From Acidiphilium acidophilum (GTDB lineage Bacteria; Pseudomonadota; Alphaproteobacteria; Acetobacterales; Acetobacteraceae), in contig NZ_JAWXYB010000018.1 in the NCBI RefSeq assembly GCF_033842475.1, positions 661,001 to 725,000 of the forward strand: a stretch of DNA of 64,000 bases, given 5' to 3'. Each line of letters begins with the position of its first letter. The first letter of the stretch is position 1. The position numbers and the translations under genes are program-made. Shown in pieces: positions 8,634 through 16,504 of this stretch. The notes under the pieces are model-generated. The model worked only from the letters and a program-made list of their open reading frames with translations. It was not told the DNA's origin and made no database searches.

Positions 8634-9302
8634 TCAGAACTGAAAATCGCGGGTGGCGAGGATTTGGTGGAGGGCGAGTTGCTGGTCCCAGGCGGGCGGG
8701 GTGCGCGGTTTGGATGGGAAGGGTGAGGGGCGGGGTGCGGCGCGGGGGCTGCGGCGCCGGGGCTGGTTGATGGGTGGAGTGGGGTCGGTCAGGTTTGGAT
8801 CGGGCGGGGCTGGGTTTGGGGTGCGCGGGCGTTTCGGGCGGCGCAGGAGGGGTGGGGGCTGGATGCCGAGCATGTGGCAGAGCGGGCGGAACAGGCGGCC
8901 GGCGGCGCGGTTGCGGGCGATCAGGGCGAGGAGTTCGGGGTCGTCGAGCAGGGATTGGATGCCGATGCGACCATTCACGGCGGCGTTGCCCTGGGTGATG
9001 GTGGGCGGGACGAGGCGGAGGAGCCACGCGAAATGATAGGGCAGGCGCAAGGGCGCGGGCTCGCGTTTCGGCGTGGGGCGGGGTTTGCGTGAGGGGGTTT
9101 CGGCGGGTTGGGCGGGGTTGGCGCGGTCGCGGCTGACGATGGCGGCGAAGCGCTCGATGATGCGGGTGAGGCGGGTGGAGATAAGGGCGAGCAGGAGCTG
9201 GTTCAGGCCGGTCTGAAAACCGCGCGTGCAGACATCGTTGCGGAGACCGCGGATGATGGCGGCGAAACGGTCGGTCAGGGAAAGGGTGGGGGTTTCTGTC
9301 AC
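8634..9302 (-). CDS. Uncharacterised Pro/Arg-rich protein with an RLFRPLCHMLGI motif (paralogue of 62792-63550)
   Basis: 222 residues from a GTG start (no ATG in frame nearby). Layout: a helical N-terminus (about 1-55), a basic Pro-rich linker (about 60-85), a core PPTITQGNAAVNGRIGIQSLLDDPELLALIARNRAAGRLFRPLCHMLGI, then a Pro/Arg-rich tail of about 75 residues. I recognise no named domain, signal peptide or membrane segment. The core aligns with the product of 62792-63550 (LxxxPExxALIA...GRLxRPLCHMLGI), with the same order of helical head, basic linker, core and proline-rich tail. Function unknown. The remains of an antitoxin gene lie directly upstream. Confidence 0.7.
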   Translation of the reverse strand: MTETPTLSLTDRFAAIIRGLRNDVCTRGFQTGLNQLLLALISTRLTRIIERFAAIVSRDRANPAQPAETPSRKPRPTPKREPAPLRLPYHFAWLLRLVPPTITQGNAAVNGRIGIQSLLDDPELLALIARNRAAGRLFRPLCHMLGIQPPPLLRRPKRPRTPNPAPPDPNLTDPTPPINQPRRRSPRAAPRPSPFPSKPRTPPAWDQQLALHQILATRDFQF

Positions 9303-9366
9303 GCCCGCATAACAGCATGTCAGGCGGGGGGTGAGAAAGAGGGAATTTTGGGAGGTGGATAACCGC

Positions 9367-9590
9367 TCAGAAGATGGTTTCCGGCGTGGCGGGGCGATCC
9401 TCGATTTCGGGGAACTGGTCTTGCGGTTCGAGCGGTGGTTGCCGTTGCCATGCGGCGAGCATCTCGATGAGGGCGGCGGGTTTGGTGATGGGCTCGATGA
9501 TGATTTTTGTGCCCTCGCGGGGCATCATGACCCGATCGCCCGGCGGTTCGAACCCGGCGGAATTCGCACCGCCTGACTGCGGTTGATTCG
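9367..9590 (-). pseudogene. Remnant of a VapB/VagC-type antitoxin gene, frameshifted and without a start
   Basis: The minus strand encodes two matching pieces of an AbrB-fold antitoxin in different frames: first RINRSQAVRIP (the classic N-R-S-Q-A-V-R-x-P motif), then GFEPPGDRVMMPREGTKIII continuing to a stop at 9367 (last residues ATPETIF). Losing one base near the Pro codons joins the two, so a single-base deletion is the simplest reading. No ATG or GTG precedes the first part in a sensible place, and no VapC gene follows; the next gene is 8634-9302. A sequencing error could explain the frameshift but not the missing start and partner. Confidence 0.6.
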
Positions 9591-9622
9591 ATATAGCCCG
9601 GTTTTCCTGGGGGTGCGTTGCT

Positions 9623-9814
9623 TTACGGCTGATATCCTGCTGCGCTGTCAGGTTTCCGGACGGACGACATCACGGTGCCGATGGTTATCAATGCTGCGCT
9701 GATGATGAAGCCGACGCCGATGATATGGTAGAAGACCCCGGCTCGCGAGACCGTCATGCCCGATAACAGGATCAGAGCGGCACTATTTATATAGGGGTAC
9801 GCTTTCTTCATCAT
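9623..9814 (-). CDS. Small hypothetical membrane protein
   Basis: 63 residues from MMKKAYPYINSAALILLSG. Two hydrophobic segments (about 9-22 and 28-48) are separated by a short loop with TVSRAGVFYH. A purine-rich AGGCAGG lies just upstream of the ATG at 9814. An extended frame to 10024 has an Arg/Pro-rich head typical of out-of-frame GC-rich sequence, so I used the short form. No homologue recognised. Confidence 0.45.
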   Translation of the reverse strand: MMKKAYPYINSAALILLSGMTVSRAGVFYHIIGVGFIISAALITIGTVMSSVRKPDSAAGYQP

Positions 9815-10107
9815 ACACCTGCCTGAGATGACCGGGTGTCTCGATCGGATCACGATGTGAGAAACACCACGTTTCGTGCAATTTGTCATCCTCCGATCAG
9901 GACGGAGCCTGATCCGGCGGCCAAGGCGTTGCGGTATTGGCGCTGGGGCGGAAGGGCGTGTTTCTGGCCGGGTCGGGCGTCGTGGCGCTGGTTCTTTCGG
10001 CGCTGATCCATTGGCGGGCGCCATGTTCGCTCGCGCCGTTGATGGTGCTGATTTGTTTCATGGCACCTCAGGCGATCGCGCTCCCGGCGGTGCTGGGCAC
10101 GGTTTGG
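9815..10107. other. Gap with a possible truncated membrane-protein reading frame
   Basis: On the plus strand about 9937-10120 encodes a hydrophobic run (VFLAGSGVVALVLSALIHW, then MVLICFMAPQAIALPAVLG) resembling two transmembrane helices. It has no clear start and runs out into the A+T-rich AIPR gene on the other strand. It may be the remnant of a transporter cut when the AIPR gene arrived. No other feature is evident. Confidence 0.3.
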
Positions 10108-10495
10108 CTACGGGCTATCCCGATGAGTAGTATGAGTCAGCGAAATTCTATCCTTCACTGCGTTTTTAATTATCTCTTTAAATTTTGGCCCTTTCGCCAT
10201 CTGATCGGTATTCCCATTCTTGAAAAAGAGTTCCTTCACGCACGAAATTGCTGAAATTATGCTCTCATCTGAAATTTTACCCTTCAACGAGGCCACTTTC
10301 TGATGTGTGAGTGCTATTGATTGGGCCTCGTAGGCAATTAACCAGTATAAAACATAAAATCTAATATTGTTCTTGTCTCTCGCCGTTAATCCATTACTTT
10401 CTCGTAAGGCAGTCTCCACCCTTCTAATTGCATTGGCGGCGACTACATACGCATCCAAATCGAAATCACCTGAGAACAGGGATTTATAAACATCG
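10108..10495 (-). pseudogene. AIPR-family abortive infection gene, C-terminal piece
   Basis: Encodes the last ~129 residues of the broken AIPR gene: DVYKSLFSGDFDLDAYVVAANAIRRVETALRE through KDRISLTHTTHRDSP and a stop. An ATG upstream of this stretch (giving MNFQTSGYTT) belongs to the end of the insertion sequence and is not the gene's start. The frame joins exactly to the middle piece when the IS256-type element and one copy of the 9-bp duplication are removed: SLIKDN followed by DVYKSLF. Base composition is A+T-rich, unlike the flanks. Confidence 0.85.
10487..10495. repeat. Target-site duplication TAAACATCG, left copy
   Basis: Nine bases TAAACATCG directly left of the IS256-type element are repeated at 11848-11856 directly to its right. 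IS256-family transposition usually makes 8-9 bp duplications. The match lets the interrupted coding frame be rejoined. Confidence 0.9.
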
Positions 10496-10543
10496 GTGGT
10501 GTAACCTGACGTCTGGAAATTCATTTTGGGTTGGGAGTTGGTG

Positions 10544-10571
10544 CCCTTGCCGGGGCATGCCCCGGCAAGGG
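10544..10571. repeat. 28-bp perfect palindrome inside the IS, before the transposase
   Basis: CCCTTGCCGGGGCA followed by its exact complement. It lies between the left terminal repeat and the transposase start, 53 bp before the ATG. As RNA it would form a very stable hairpin. A plausible role is to block translation or transcription entering from outside the element, as described for other insertion sequences; the role is inference. Confidence 0.75.
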
Positions 10572-10624
10572 CTGTTCATTCTGGTATTCCATGCAGTTGT
10601 TCACACCAACATGGAGACCGATGA

Positions 10625-11806
10625 ATGGACGCCAAAAAGGATACGATTATCGAGGCACTTTTGGAACATCTGATCGAAAACGGCGCAGGCGATATCGCCA
10701 CGGTATTTGCCAGGACCTTCGAACTCGCCATGCAGATCGAGCGCGAACGCTTCCTCCACGCCAGTCACTACGAGCGCAACCCCGATCGTCAGGGTTACGC
10801 CAATGGCTACAAGCCCAAGCGGATCGATACCCCGGCCGGGTCGATCACCGTCGATGTCCCCAAAACCGCCGGTCACGTGGGCGAACCCTTCTACCCACAG
10901 TCCCTCGAACGCGGCCGACGCTCGGTCCGCGCCGTCATGGTCGCCGTCGCCGAAATGTACATCAAAGGCGTCTCCACCCGCGACGTCGAGGCCGTCATGC
11001 GCGAATTCGGCATCGAAAGCCTCTCCTCCGCTCAGGTCAGCCGCGCCAGCAAGCTGCTCGATGACGAACTCGCCGCCTGGCGCACCCGACCCCTCGCCGA
11101 GATCCGCTACCTCATCCTCGACGCCAGATATGAAAAAATGCGCGATAATGGCGTCGTCCGCGATGCCGCCGTGCTCTCGGCCATCGGCATCGGACCCGAT
11201 GAACGCCGCCGTGTCCTCGGCGTCTCGGTCGCCCTTTCCGAGGCCGAAGTCCATTGGCGTGCCTTCCTCGAAAGCCTCCATCAGCGTGGCCTGCGAGGCG
11301 TCGAATTCATCGTCTCCGATGACCATGCCGGATTGCACGCCGCACGCCGCGCCGTCTTCGGCGCCGCACACTGGCAACGATGCCAGTTCCACCTCGCCCA
11401 AAACGCCATCCACCACGCCCCCAACCACGCCATCCGCAAACGCATCGGCGCAGAACTCCGGACCGTCTGGAACGCAAATTCCCTCGCCGCTGCCCAGATC
11501 GCTCTCACAACCCTCGTCAATGCCTATCGCGACACCGCACCAAAGCTCGCCGATTGGCTCGAACGAAATATCCCCGAAGGCCTCACCGTCTTCACACTGC
11601 CAGAACCCCACCAGCGCCGGCTTCGCACTTCCAACCCCATGGAACGCGGCATCCAGCAGGAACTCAAACGCCGCACCACCAAAATCAGGGTCTTCCCCAA
11701 CGAAGCCTCCCTCGAACGCCTCGTCAGCGCCGTCCTCGTCGAAATCGATGAAAAATGGGCCGCCGACACCAAGGGCTACATCAAGTGGGACTACCAGGAT
11801 GCCTGA
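10625..11806 (+). CDS. IS256-family (mutator-type) transposase
   Basis: 393 residues, full length. Catalytic DDE residues are visible: Asp in LILDARYEK, Asp in FIVSDDHAGL and Glu in NPMERGIQQELKRRT. The family Cys-His motif is in WQRCQFHLAQNA. The N-terminal region carries the helical DNA-binding domain (LLEHLIENGAGDIATVFARTFELAMQIERERFL). It cuts and joins the element's ends. The only gene of this element. Confidence 0.96.
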   Translation: MDAKKDTIIEALLEHLIENGAGDIATVFARTFELAMQIERERFLHASHYERNPDRQGYANGYKPKRIDTPAGSITVDVPKTAGHVGEPFYPQSLERGRRSVRAVMVAVAEMYIKGVSTRDVEAVMREFGIESLSSAQVSRASKLLDDELAAWRTRPLAEIRYLILDARYEKMRDNGVVRDAAVLSAIGIGPDERRRVLGVSVALSEAEVHWRAFLESLHQRGLRGVEFIVSDDHAGLHAARRAVFGAAHWQRCQFHLAQNAIHHAPNHAIRKRIGAELRTVWNANSLAAAQIALTTLVNAYRDTAPKLADWLERNIPEGLTVFTLPEPHQRRLRTSNPMERGIQQELKRRTTKIRVFPNEASLERLVSAVLVEIDEKWAADTKGYIKWDYQDA

Positions 11807-11847
11807 CCCCCGCTCGCCCTATTTTCCAGACATCAGGTTGCTCAATC

Positions 11848-11856
11848 TAAACATCG
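11848..11856. repeat. Target-site duplication TAAACATCG, right copy
   Basis: Second copy of the 9-bp duplication that flanks the IS256-type element. On the minus strand it encodes the Asp-Val codons at the break in the AIPR gene. Confidence 0.9.
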
Positions 11857-12572
11857 TTATCTTTGATGAGAGATGACGGTCTGGCACGGGCGTTGTCTGG
11901 CTCTCCTCTAAAAAGTGTCATCATTGCCTGCGCCAAGAGATTGATACTAACAATTTTGTTTACGGGCTTACCCTCATTCTTGTAGAAATTCTTTCTTCTA
12001 TCGTAAAATAATTCATTCATCTTGAGAACGTGCTCAATATCCCTCTGAACCTTGTCAGTTGCCCGAAGCGAGGCAAGGAGCACAGGATTCTGGTTGTTTG
12101 TAGCTTTAATTATCCGATCCCGTATTTCTTCATCTTCCGACGCAACAACTTTAACCATTACTGTCCTTTGGTCATCCTCATGATGTTCCTGAAAATAAAG
12201 AGAGATTTGAGAGCTCGTTTGAAGTCCATTCACAATTTGCGGATTTTCTACAGTGATAATTGAACCAGACGAATTTGCTCGCGAAGCTATTATTGTCACG
12301 CCATTATTAAACCACCAAAAATCATCTTCCTTATTCCCTTTAAGGGTCTCTTCAATTTCATCATTTACCTCAGTTGATCCTTGATAATCTCGAACATTGG
12401 CCTCGAAAAGATCCGCCCGAACTGCGTTTCCACCGCCGCACAAAAATTTATAAAAATCAGATAGTTTGACTAATGAAATATATCCGCTCGTCCCATTTAG
12501 AGATTGCACGAATTTCATATTAAAGGATTGAGTTGGCCGCGTTTGTGCAAGTGTTAAAAGATCTCGTGCACC

Positions 12573-12580
12573 CCAGAAAA
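12573..12580. repeat. Target-site duplication CCAGAAAA, left copy
   Basis: Eight bases CCAGAAAA left of the IS66-type element, repeated exactly at 14245-14252. IS66-family elements typically create 8-bp duplications. Confidence 0.9.
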
Positions 12581-14244
12581 GTAACCGTTCACACCCCCCG
12601 GGTCAGACCGCTACCTGGGCAGGGATTGTGGGCAGCAGATTGTTAGCTCGTGCGGCGGTGATGAGGGCGCAGGCATAGGCCCATGGATCAGTGCCACGCT
12701 TGCGGCAGGTGTCAATGACGCTGAGCGCGGCGGCATAGAACCGGCTCCCTTCATCGGATCGCGTGCCAAAGCTGATGCGCCTCGAGATCACCGCGTGGCG
12801 GAGCGCACGTTCGGCATCATTGTTGGTGGGCGGTAAATCCCGATCGGCGACGAAGGCGACCACTGCGTCCCAGTCATTGAGGATTTCACCTGCCAGCCCG
12901 CGAACTTTCGCATCGATCTCATGGCGATTGCATTGACAGTTCCATTTGATGCTCGCGGTCAGGCGCTTGATGGCGGCGGGGTCGTCGCCGTCATGCACGC
13001 GCTCGATCAGGCGGCGCAGATCGCGGACCAGATCGCTGCCGAAGCCTGATCCCGCGCCGTAATGCCCCTCTGCCAGCGCGCGGGCCTTACGGATCAGGTG
13101 CGCCAGACATCTCTGGCGGCGTGGATGATCGCGATAGGCACCGTAACCGTCGGTGACGAGCCAACCCAGAAAGGCCTCGCCGATCAGCGCGGCCAATTCG
13201 CAGTGCTTGCGGCTGCCGATCCGATAGACGATCGTGGTTGCCGTCACCGCAACCCAGAGCCACAGCAGACTTGCCTTTTGATACCACGGGGTTTCGTCGA
13301 GATGGACGATGTCAGCCGCACGCACATCTTCGATCAATTGCTCGACCACGGGTTCGCTCGCCAGACCGAATTCGTGAATGCAGCGTTCGATGGTGGCAAT
13401 CCCGAGCTCAACGCCCAGCCAGTCAGCCAGGAATTCAGCGATCTTGACGCGCGAGAGGCGGAAACGCAGCGACAGCGCCGCGATGAAGGTGGCGAGCATC
13501 GGGCCAACCAGGCAGCGCTCGCTCATCAGCAGGTCGCGCCGGCGCCCCTCGACATGTGAGCACAGTCCGGTTGCGGGGCGTGCGATGGTCTCGTGGCCAC
13601 AGTCGCAGCGTATCGCCAGATAGCAATGTTTCGTGGCTGCGACATGAAGGCTCATGTCGCCGCGGGTGAGTTCAAAGCTCAGATGAGCGCTGACTTGGCG
13701 GCTTTGCGAGACGGTGGAAGATCCGAAAACTGCACGGCATGCGTCGCACGCTGTCGGCGCATGCAGGAGTTCACCGCTGACTATAATCGGCAACCGGCGC
13801 CAAAACCCTTTCGTCCCTGGCCGTTTGCCGGCCGGCTTGGGTCCAGGGTTGCCGGCGGAAGCGTTGCCGCCCGGCGCGGAACCACCACCCCCATCGGTTT
13901 TGTCGTCCCGGTCGGAGCGCTCAGAACTTTGCCCGCTCTTGGTGTTACGCCGGTAGGGATTGTCGCTGGAAGGCGGACGGGAACTGGTTGTTGAATCCTC
14001 GCCGGCATGGTTTGCCAGCGCTCGCGCCAATTCATGTAAATCCCAGGTCAGTTCTTCAAGCTCGACGCGCGACATCGCAGATAAATCAGTACGTTTAATG
14101 TCTTTCAGGCCGGGGATTCTCTGACGGGGCATCAGAATCGTAGAGTCCGGTTCGGGTGGAAAAGCAAGCCCAGCCTTTCGACATTTTACCGGCCGTTGGC
14201 TAACGCTTCATTCGAGGCAAGAAAGGGGGGGTGTGAATGGTTAC
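12581..14244 (-). mobile_element. IS66-family insertion sequence, single-gene type
   Basis: 1664 bp. Terminal inverted repeats of 19 bp, GTAACCGTTCACACCCCCC on the left and GTAACCATTCACACCCCCC on the right (complement), differ at one position. 8-bp duplications flank it. It carries only the large transposase and lacks the tnpA and tnpB accessory genes, as in the ISBst12 subgroup. Ends and gene look intact. Confidence 0.92.
12603..14132 (-). CDS. IS66-family transposase (TnpC type)
   Basis: 509 residues. The IS66 order is visible: an N-terminal helical segment, a Ser/Gly/Pro-rich linker (STTSSRPPSSDNPYRRN), a zinc-finger-like region with CDACRAVF and CDCGHE, then the catalytic core with Asp in IVHLDETPWYQ, Asp in LVTDGYGAYRDH and Glu in LPPTNNDAERALRHAVISRR. 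The start ATG at 14132 gives MPRQRIPGLKDIKR. Full length and uninterrupted. Confidence 0.95.
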   Translation of the reverse strand: MPRQRIPGLKDIKRTDLSAMSRVELEELTWDLHELARALANHAGEDSTTSSRPPSSDNPYRRNTKSGQSSERSDRDDKTDGGGGSAPGGNASAGNPGPKPAGKRPGTKGFWRRLPIIVSGELLHAPTACDACRAVFGSSTVSQSRQVSAHLSFELTRGDMSLHVAATKHCYLAIRCDCGHETIARPATGLCSHVEGRRRDLLMSERCLVGPMLATFIAALSLRFRLSRVKIAEFLADWLGVELGIATIERCIHEFGLASEPVVEQLIEDVRAADIVHLDETPWYQKASLLWLWVAVTATTIVYRIGSRKHCELAALIGEAFLGWLVTDGYGAYRDHPRRQRCLAHLIRKARALAEGHYGAGSGFGSDLVRDLRRLIERVHDGDDPAAIKRLTASIKWNCQCNRHEIDAKVRGLAGEILNDWDAVVAFVADRDLPPTNNDAERALRHAVISRRISFGTRSDEGSRFYAAALSVIDTCRKRGTDPWAYACALITAARANNLLPTIPAQVAV

Positions 14245-14252
14245 CCAGAAAA
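14245..14252. repeat. Target-site duplication CCAGAAAA, right copy
   Basis: Right-hand copy of the 8-bp duplication made by the IS66-type element. On the minus strand it encodes the Leu-Phe-Trp codons at the break in the AIPR gene. Confidence 0.9.
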
Positions 14253-14841
14253 GTACTTCGACTACTGCCTCCTCGAACAACGATCGCGCAACCTGCTTGA
14301 GTTCATCGGCTTTTAACCGAAGGTTCTGGTGGACATCCCCTGTAGATCGTTTAGCTGCGTAAATGTATTTGATTTTGAGGGTCGGAAATTTGGCGGCAAG
14401 CCGTCGATAGGTCTTTCTAAAAATATCCGCTTTTGCTTTCACTTCACTATTATATTGAGGCAAATTACCGTATTCTTCTGATAAAGATAGCAAGTGACGT
14501 GAGGCAGAAATAAGATTGTTTAACGCAGATTCAGAAAATCCGTTAGCAGACTTACTTTGTATAATTATAAGTTCGACATCGGGTGCCTTCTTGGGGATTT
14601 GAAATGAAATCTCTTCGTCAACCAATTCACCATTCATGAACGTGTAGATGGCGTCAACGCCACCGTCGTGTTCCCCGTCAACAATACCGTTTTCAATTTC
14701 TTCGTATGAAAGTTCAAATTCCTTCACCGCCTGCTCAGCGGTAAAAATTTCAAAGTATTCGTTCGGAGATTTTTCGGGTGCGATCTCTGATCGCTTTGCT
14801 TCAAGCACGTCGTTGAGAATAATTTCGGCATTTCCCGACAT
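14245..14841 (-). pseudogene. AIPR-family abortive infection gene, N-terminal piece with nuclease-like motif
   Basis: The first 199 residues of the broken gene, from ATG at 14841 with GGAGG about ten bases upstream. It contains GEHDGGVDAIYTFMNG and VELIIIQSK: Asp63 and Gln95-x-Lys97 match a PD-(D/E)xK or QxK (Mrr-like) nuclease core, common at the N-terminus of AIPR proteins. The frame continues as FW into the IS (VTIHTPPFLPRMKR, stop at 14200), so a truncated 213-residue product could still be made. Rejoined to the other pieces, the gene is 1701 bp with no stops. Confidence 0.87.
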
Positions 14842-15018
14842 GAAATATAAGCCTCCAATTTTTCACCCACCTATCAGATATTGCATTTAGAAGGCAAGAT
14901 GATCATCAGCTTATCAGGTCATGACTCCCTAATTTTCGGTCAACGTCCCTATCCCCTTCCATCGGTATCAAACGGAAAGCAGGGCTGCTGCCTGCACATG
15001 GCCGTTAGAAAGTTTTTT
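14842..15018. other. A+T-rich gap upstream of the AIPR gene
   Basis: About 175 bp of lower G+C that should hold the AIPR promoter. I see only its ribosome binding site (GGAGG) with confidence. The composition change from here to 10108, apart from the insertion sequences, marks a transferred segment. Confidence 0.4.
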
Positions 15019-15042
15019 GCTTCTTTTTTACAAAAAAGAAGC
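15009..15042 (-). terminator. A/T-stem palindrome after the beta-propeller gene (copy 1)
   Basis: Perfect 11-bp arms GCTTCTTTTTT / AAAAAAGAAGC around a 2-base loop (15019-15042), followed on the minus strand by AAAAAACTTT. It lies 19 bases past the stop of 15061-16392. The same motif recurs at 18390, 18485 and 60012, each time just after a stop codon and in the matching orientation. Confidence 0.6.
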
Positions 15043-15060
15043 GCTTGCTTCCTTTCCTCC

Positions 15061-16392
15061 TTACTTCGCCCCATCGATCTTCACCGTATAGATCGTGCCG
15101 TTGCGGCCGGCGGCGAATAGGTGGTTGTTGATGATGACGGGGCCGTCCGGGGAGATTGAGGTGGCGGCGAGGGGGATGGTTTTTTCGGTGGCGCCGGTGG
15201 TTTCGTTGAGGATGTGGATGTCGCCGTGGATGTCGGCGACGTAGACTTTGTGGTTCAGGATGGCGGGGGCGCCTTTGACTCCGGTGCCGAGGTGGTTTTG
15301 CCAGAGTTTTCGCCCGGATTTCAGGCTGTAGGCGTAGACGCTCATGGTGTAGGGGCTGCCGACGAAGGCTTTGCCGTCGGCGATGGTGGGGGTTCCCGAG
15401 GTGTCGCCGGTTTGTTGGGGGCCGCCGCCGAGGAGGTTTTTCCAGAGCAAGATGCCCATGGTGTTGAAGCCGTAGATGAACTGGAATCGCGGCTGGTTGG
15501 TGATGTGGTAGGTGGCGCGTTCCTCGCGGGTGAGTTGGCCTGCGGATTTGACGGCGGTGATGACGATGCGGGTTTTGCCTGCGGAATCCGGGCCGACGGC
15601 GGGGGGGATATCGGTGAAGGAGCCGTAATCCATGAACATCCAGGCGATGGAGCGGTGGGCGAGGTTGATGGCGACGAGGCTGTTGTCGGCGCCGACATAG
15701 ATGCGGTTGCCGTCGAGGGCGGGGGAGGACATGCTGTCCCATTCCGGGAGGCGGAGGTGCCAGTCGAGCAGGCCGGAGCGGGCGTCGAGCGCGTCGAAGT
15801 GGCCATCGCCGGTGGCGACGTAGATCATGCCGTTGTCGATGACGGGGGTGGGCATGACTTCGCCGGCGGTGGGGAAATTCCAGATGATGGCGCCGGTGCG
15901 GGCGGAGAGGGCGAGGACGCCGCTGTGGCCGGTGCCACGGACATCCCGCGCGTCGAAGTATTTGTTGCCGTAGCCGGCGTAGAGGATGCCGTTGGCGTAG
16001 ACGATGTCGGACATCACCTGGTTGGGGGTTTTGGTTTGCCAGAAGCGTTTGCCGGTGGCGACGGTGAAGGCGGTGATGCTGCCTTTGGTGCGGCCGGTGA
16101 TGTTGCCGATATAGAGGCGGCCGTGGACGATGACCGGGTTCGAGGCGATCGAGCCGCCGACCGGGAAGCTGGGGGCGGTGGTTGTGGATGTGGGGTGGGG
16201 GTTGGCGAAGACGGCGTTGTGGGTGGGGCCGCCGCGATATTGGGTCCAGGCTTTCGGGCCGTCGATGATGCCGGAGCGGGCGGGGTAGGCGTGGGCGCAG
16301 GGTGGGACGGCGAGTGCGAGGGCGATTGGGACGGTCAGGCGGAACAGCCCCTGTGCCTTGTGGCGGCGCAGGGGGGGTGGGGTGGTGGTCAC
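15061..16392 (-). CDS. Exported PQQ-like beta-propeller repeat protein
   Basis: 443 residues. A signal peptide (about 1-36: basic start, LTVPIALALAVPPCAHA) leads into WTQYRGGPTHNAVF. A string of propeller blades with the PQQ/BamB-like pattern follows: GRLYIGNITGRTKGSITAFTVATGKRFWQ, GMIYVATGDGHFDALDARSGLLDW, KVYVADIHGDIHILNETTGATEKTI. This predicts a seven- or eight-bladed periplasmic propeller. I see no cytochrome CxxCH and no sign that it binds PQQ. The neighbour is the exported globin (112 bp upstream, same strand), so a joint periplasmic role is possible. Ligand unknown. Confidence 0.8.
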   Translation of the reverse strand: MTTTPPPLRRHKAQGLFRLTVPIALALAVPPCAHAYPARSGIIDGPKAWTQYRGGPTHNAVFANPHPTSTTTAPSFPVGGSIASNPVIVHGRLYIGNITGRTKGSITAFTVATGKRFWQTKTPNQVMSDIVYANGILYAGYGNKYFDARDVRGTGHSGVLALSARTGAIIWNFPTAGEVMPTPVIDNGMIYVATGDGHFDALDARSGLLDWHLRLPEWDSMSSPALDGNRIYVGADNSLVAINLAHRSIAWMFMDYGSFTDIPPAVGPDSAGKTRIVITAVKSAGQLTREERATYHITNQPRFQFIYGFNTMGILLWKNLLGGGPQQTGDTSGTPTIADGKAFVGSPYTMSVYAYSLKSGRKLWQNHLGTGVKGAPAILNHKVYVADIHGDIHILNETTGATEKTIPLAATSISPDGPVIINNHLFAAGRNGTIYTVKIDGAK

Positions 16393-16504
16393 GCGCGATC
16401 TCCCTGAGGTCTGGCTGGGGATCGTGCGGTTTCGCCCATCCCCCGGGACCGCAGATATGGGGCGTGCGGGCCGGGGGGTGGGTTAAACTTCGGTCAGGCG
16501 GGGG

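Larger units (their letters stand above)
10496..11847 (+). mobile_element. IS256-family insertion sequence, complete
   Basis: 1352 bp, within the usual IS256-family range, bounded by the 9-bp duplication TAAACATCG. The terminal inverted repeats are imperfect: AACCTGACGTCTGGAAA near the left end (from 10502) and its complement TTTCCAGACATCAGGTT near the right end (to 11839), one mismatch in this core. It holds one intact transposase and a 28-bp palindrome in front of it. Intact ends, intact gene and perfect duplications suggest a recent, possibly active insertion. Confidence 0.92.
11848..12580 (-). pseudogene. AIPR-family abortive infection gene, middle piece
   Basis: Carries the core AIPR domain (Pfam AIPR, abortive infection phage resistance). 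The frame reads GARDLLTLAQTRPTQSFNMKFVQSLNG, then DFWWFNNGVTIIASRA, ENPQIVNGLQTSSQI and ATNNQNPVLLASLRATDKVQRDIE. The FWWFNNGVTI and QIVNGLQTS motifs are hallmarks of the family. It is bounded by the IS66-type element on its N-terminal side and the IS256-type on its C-terminal side, and has no internal stop or frameshift. Translation from the internal ATG (12518) could make only a 223-residue fragment. Confidence 0.9.

Noticed and set aside
8395..9318. 307-residue minus-strand frame overlapping the hypothetical gene
   Set aside because: Arg/Pro/His-rich shadow that also runs through rsmD; the 222-residue frame shares a motif with the paralogue at 62792 and is preferred.
9540..9570. GGTTCGAACC-like sequence as a tRNA T-arm
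   Set aside because: No acceptor, anticodon or D-arm can be drawn around it; the segment encodes part of the VapB remnant.
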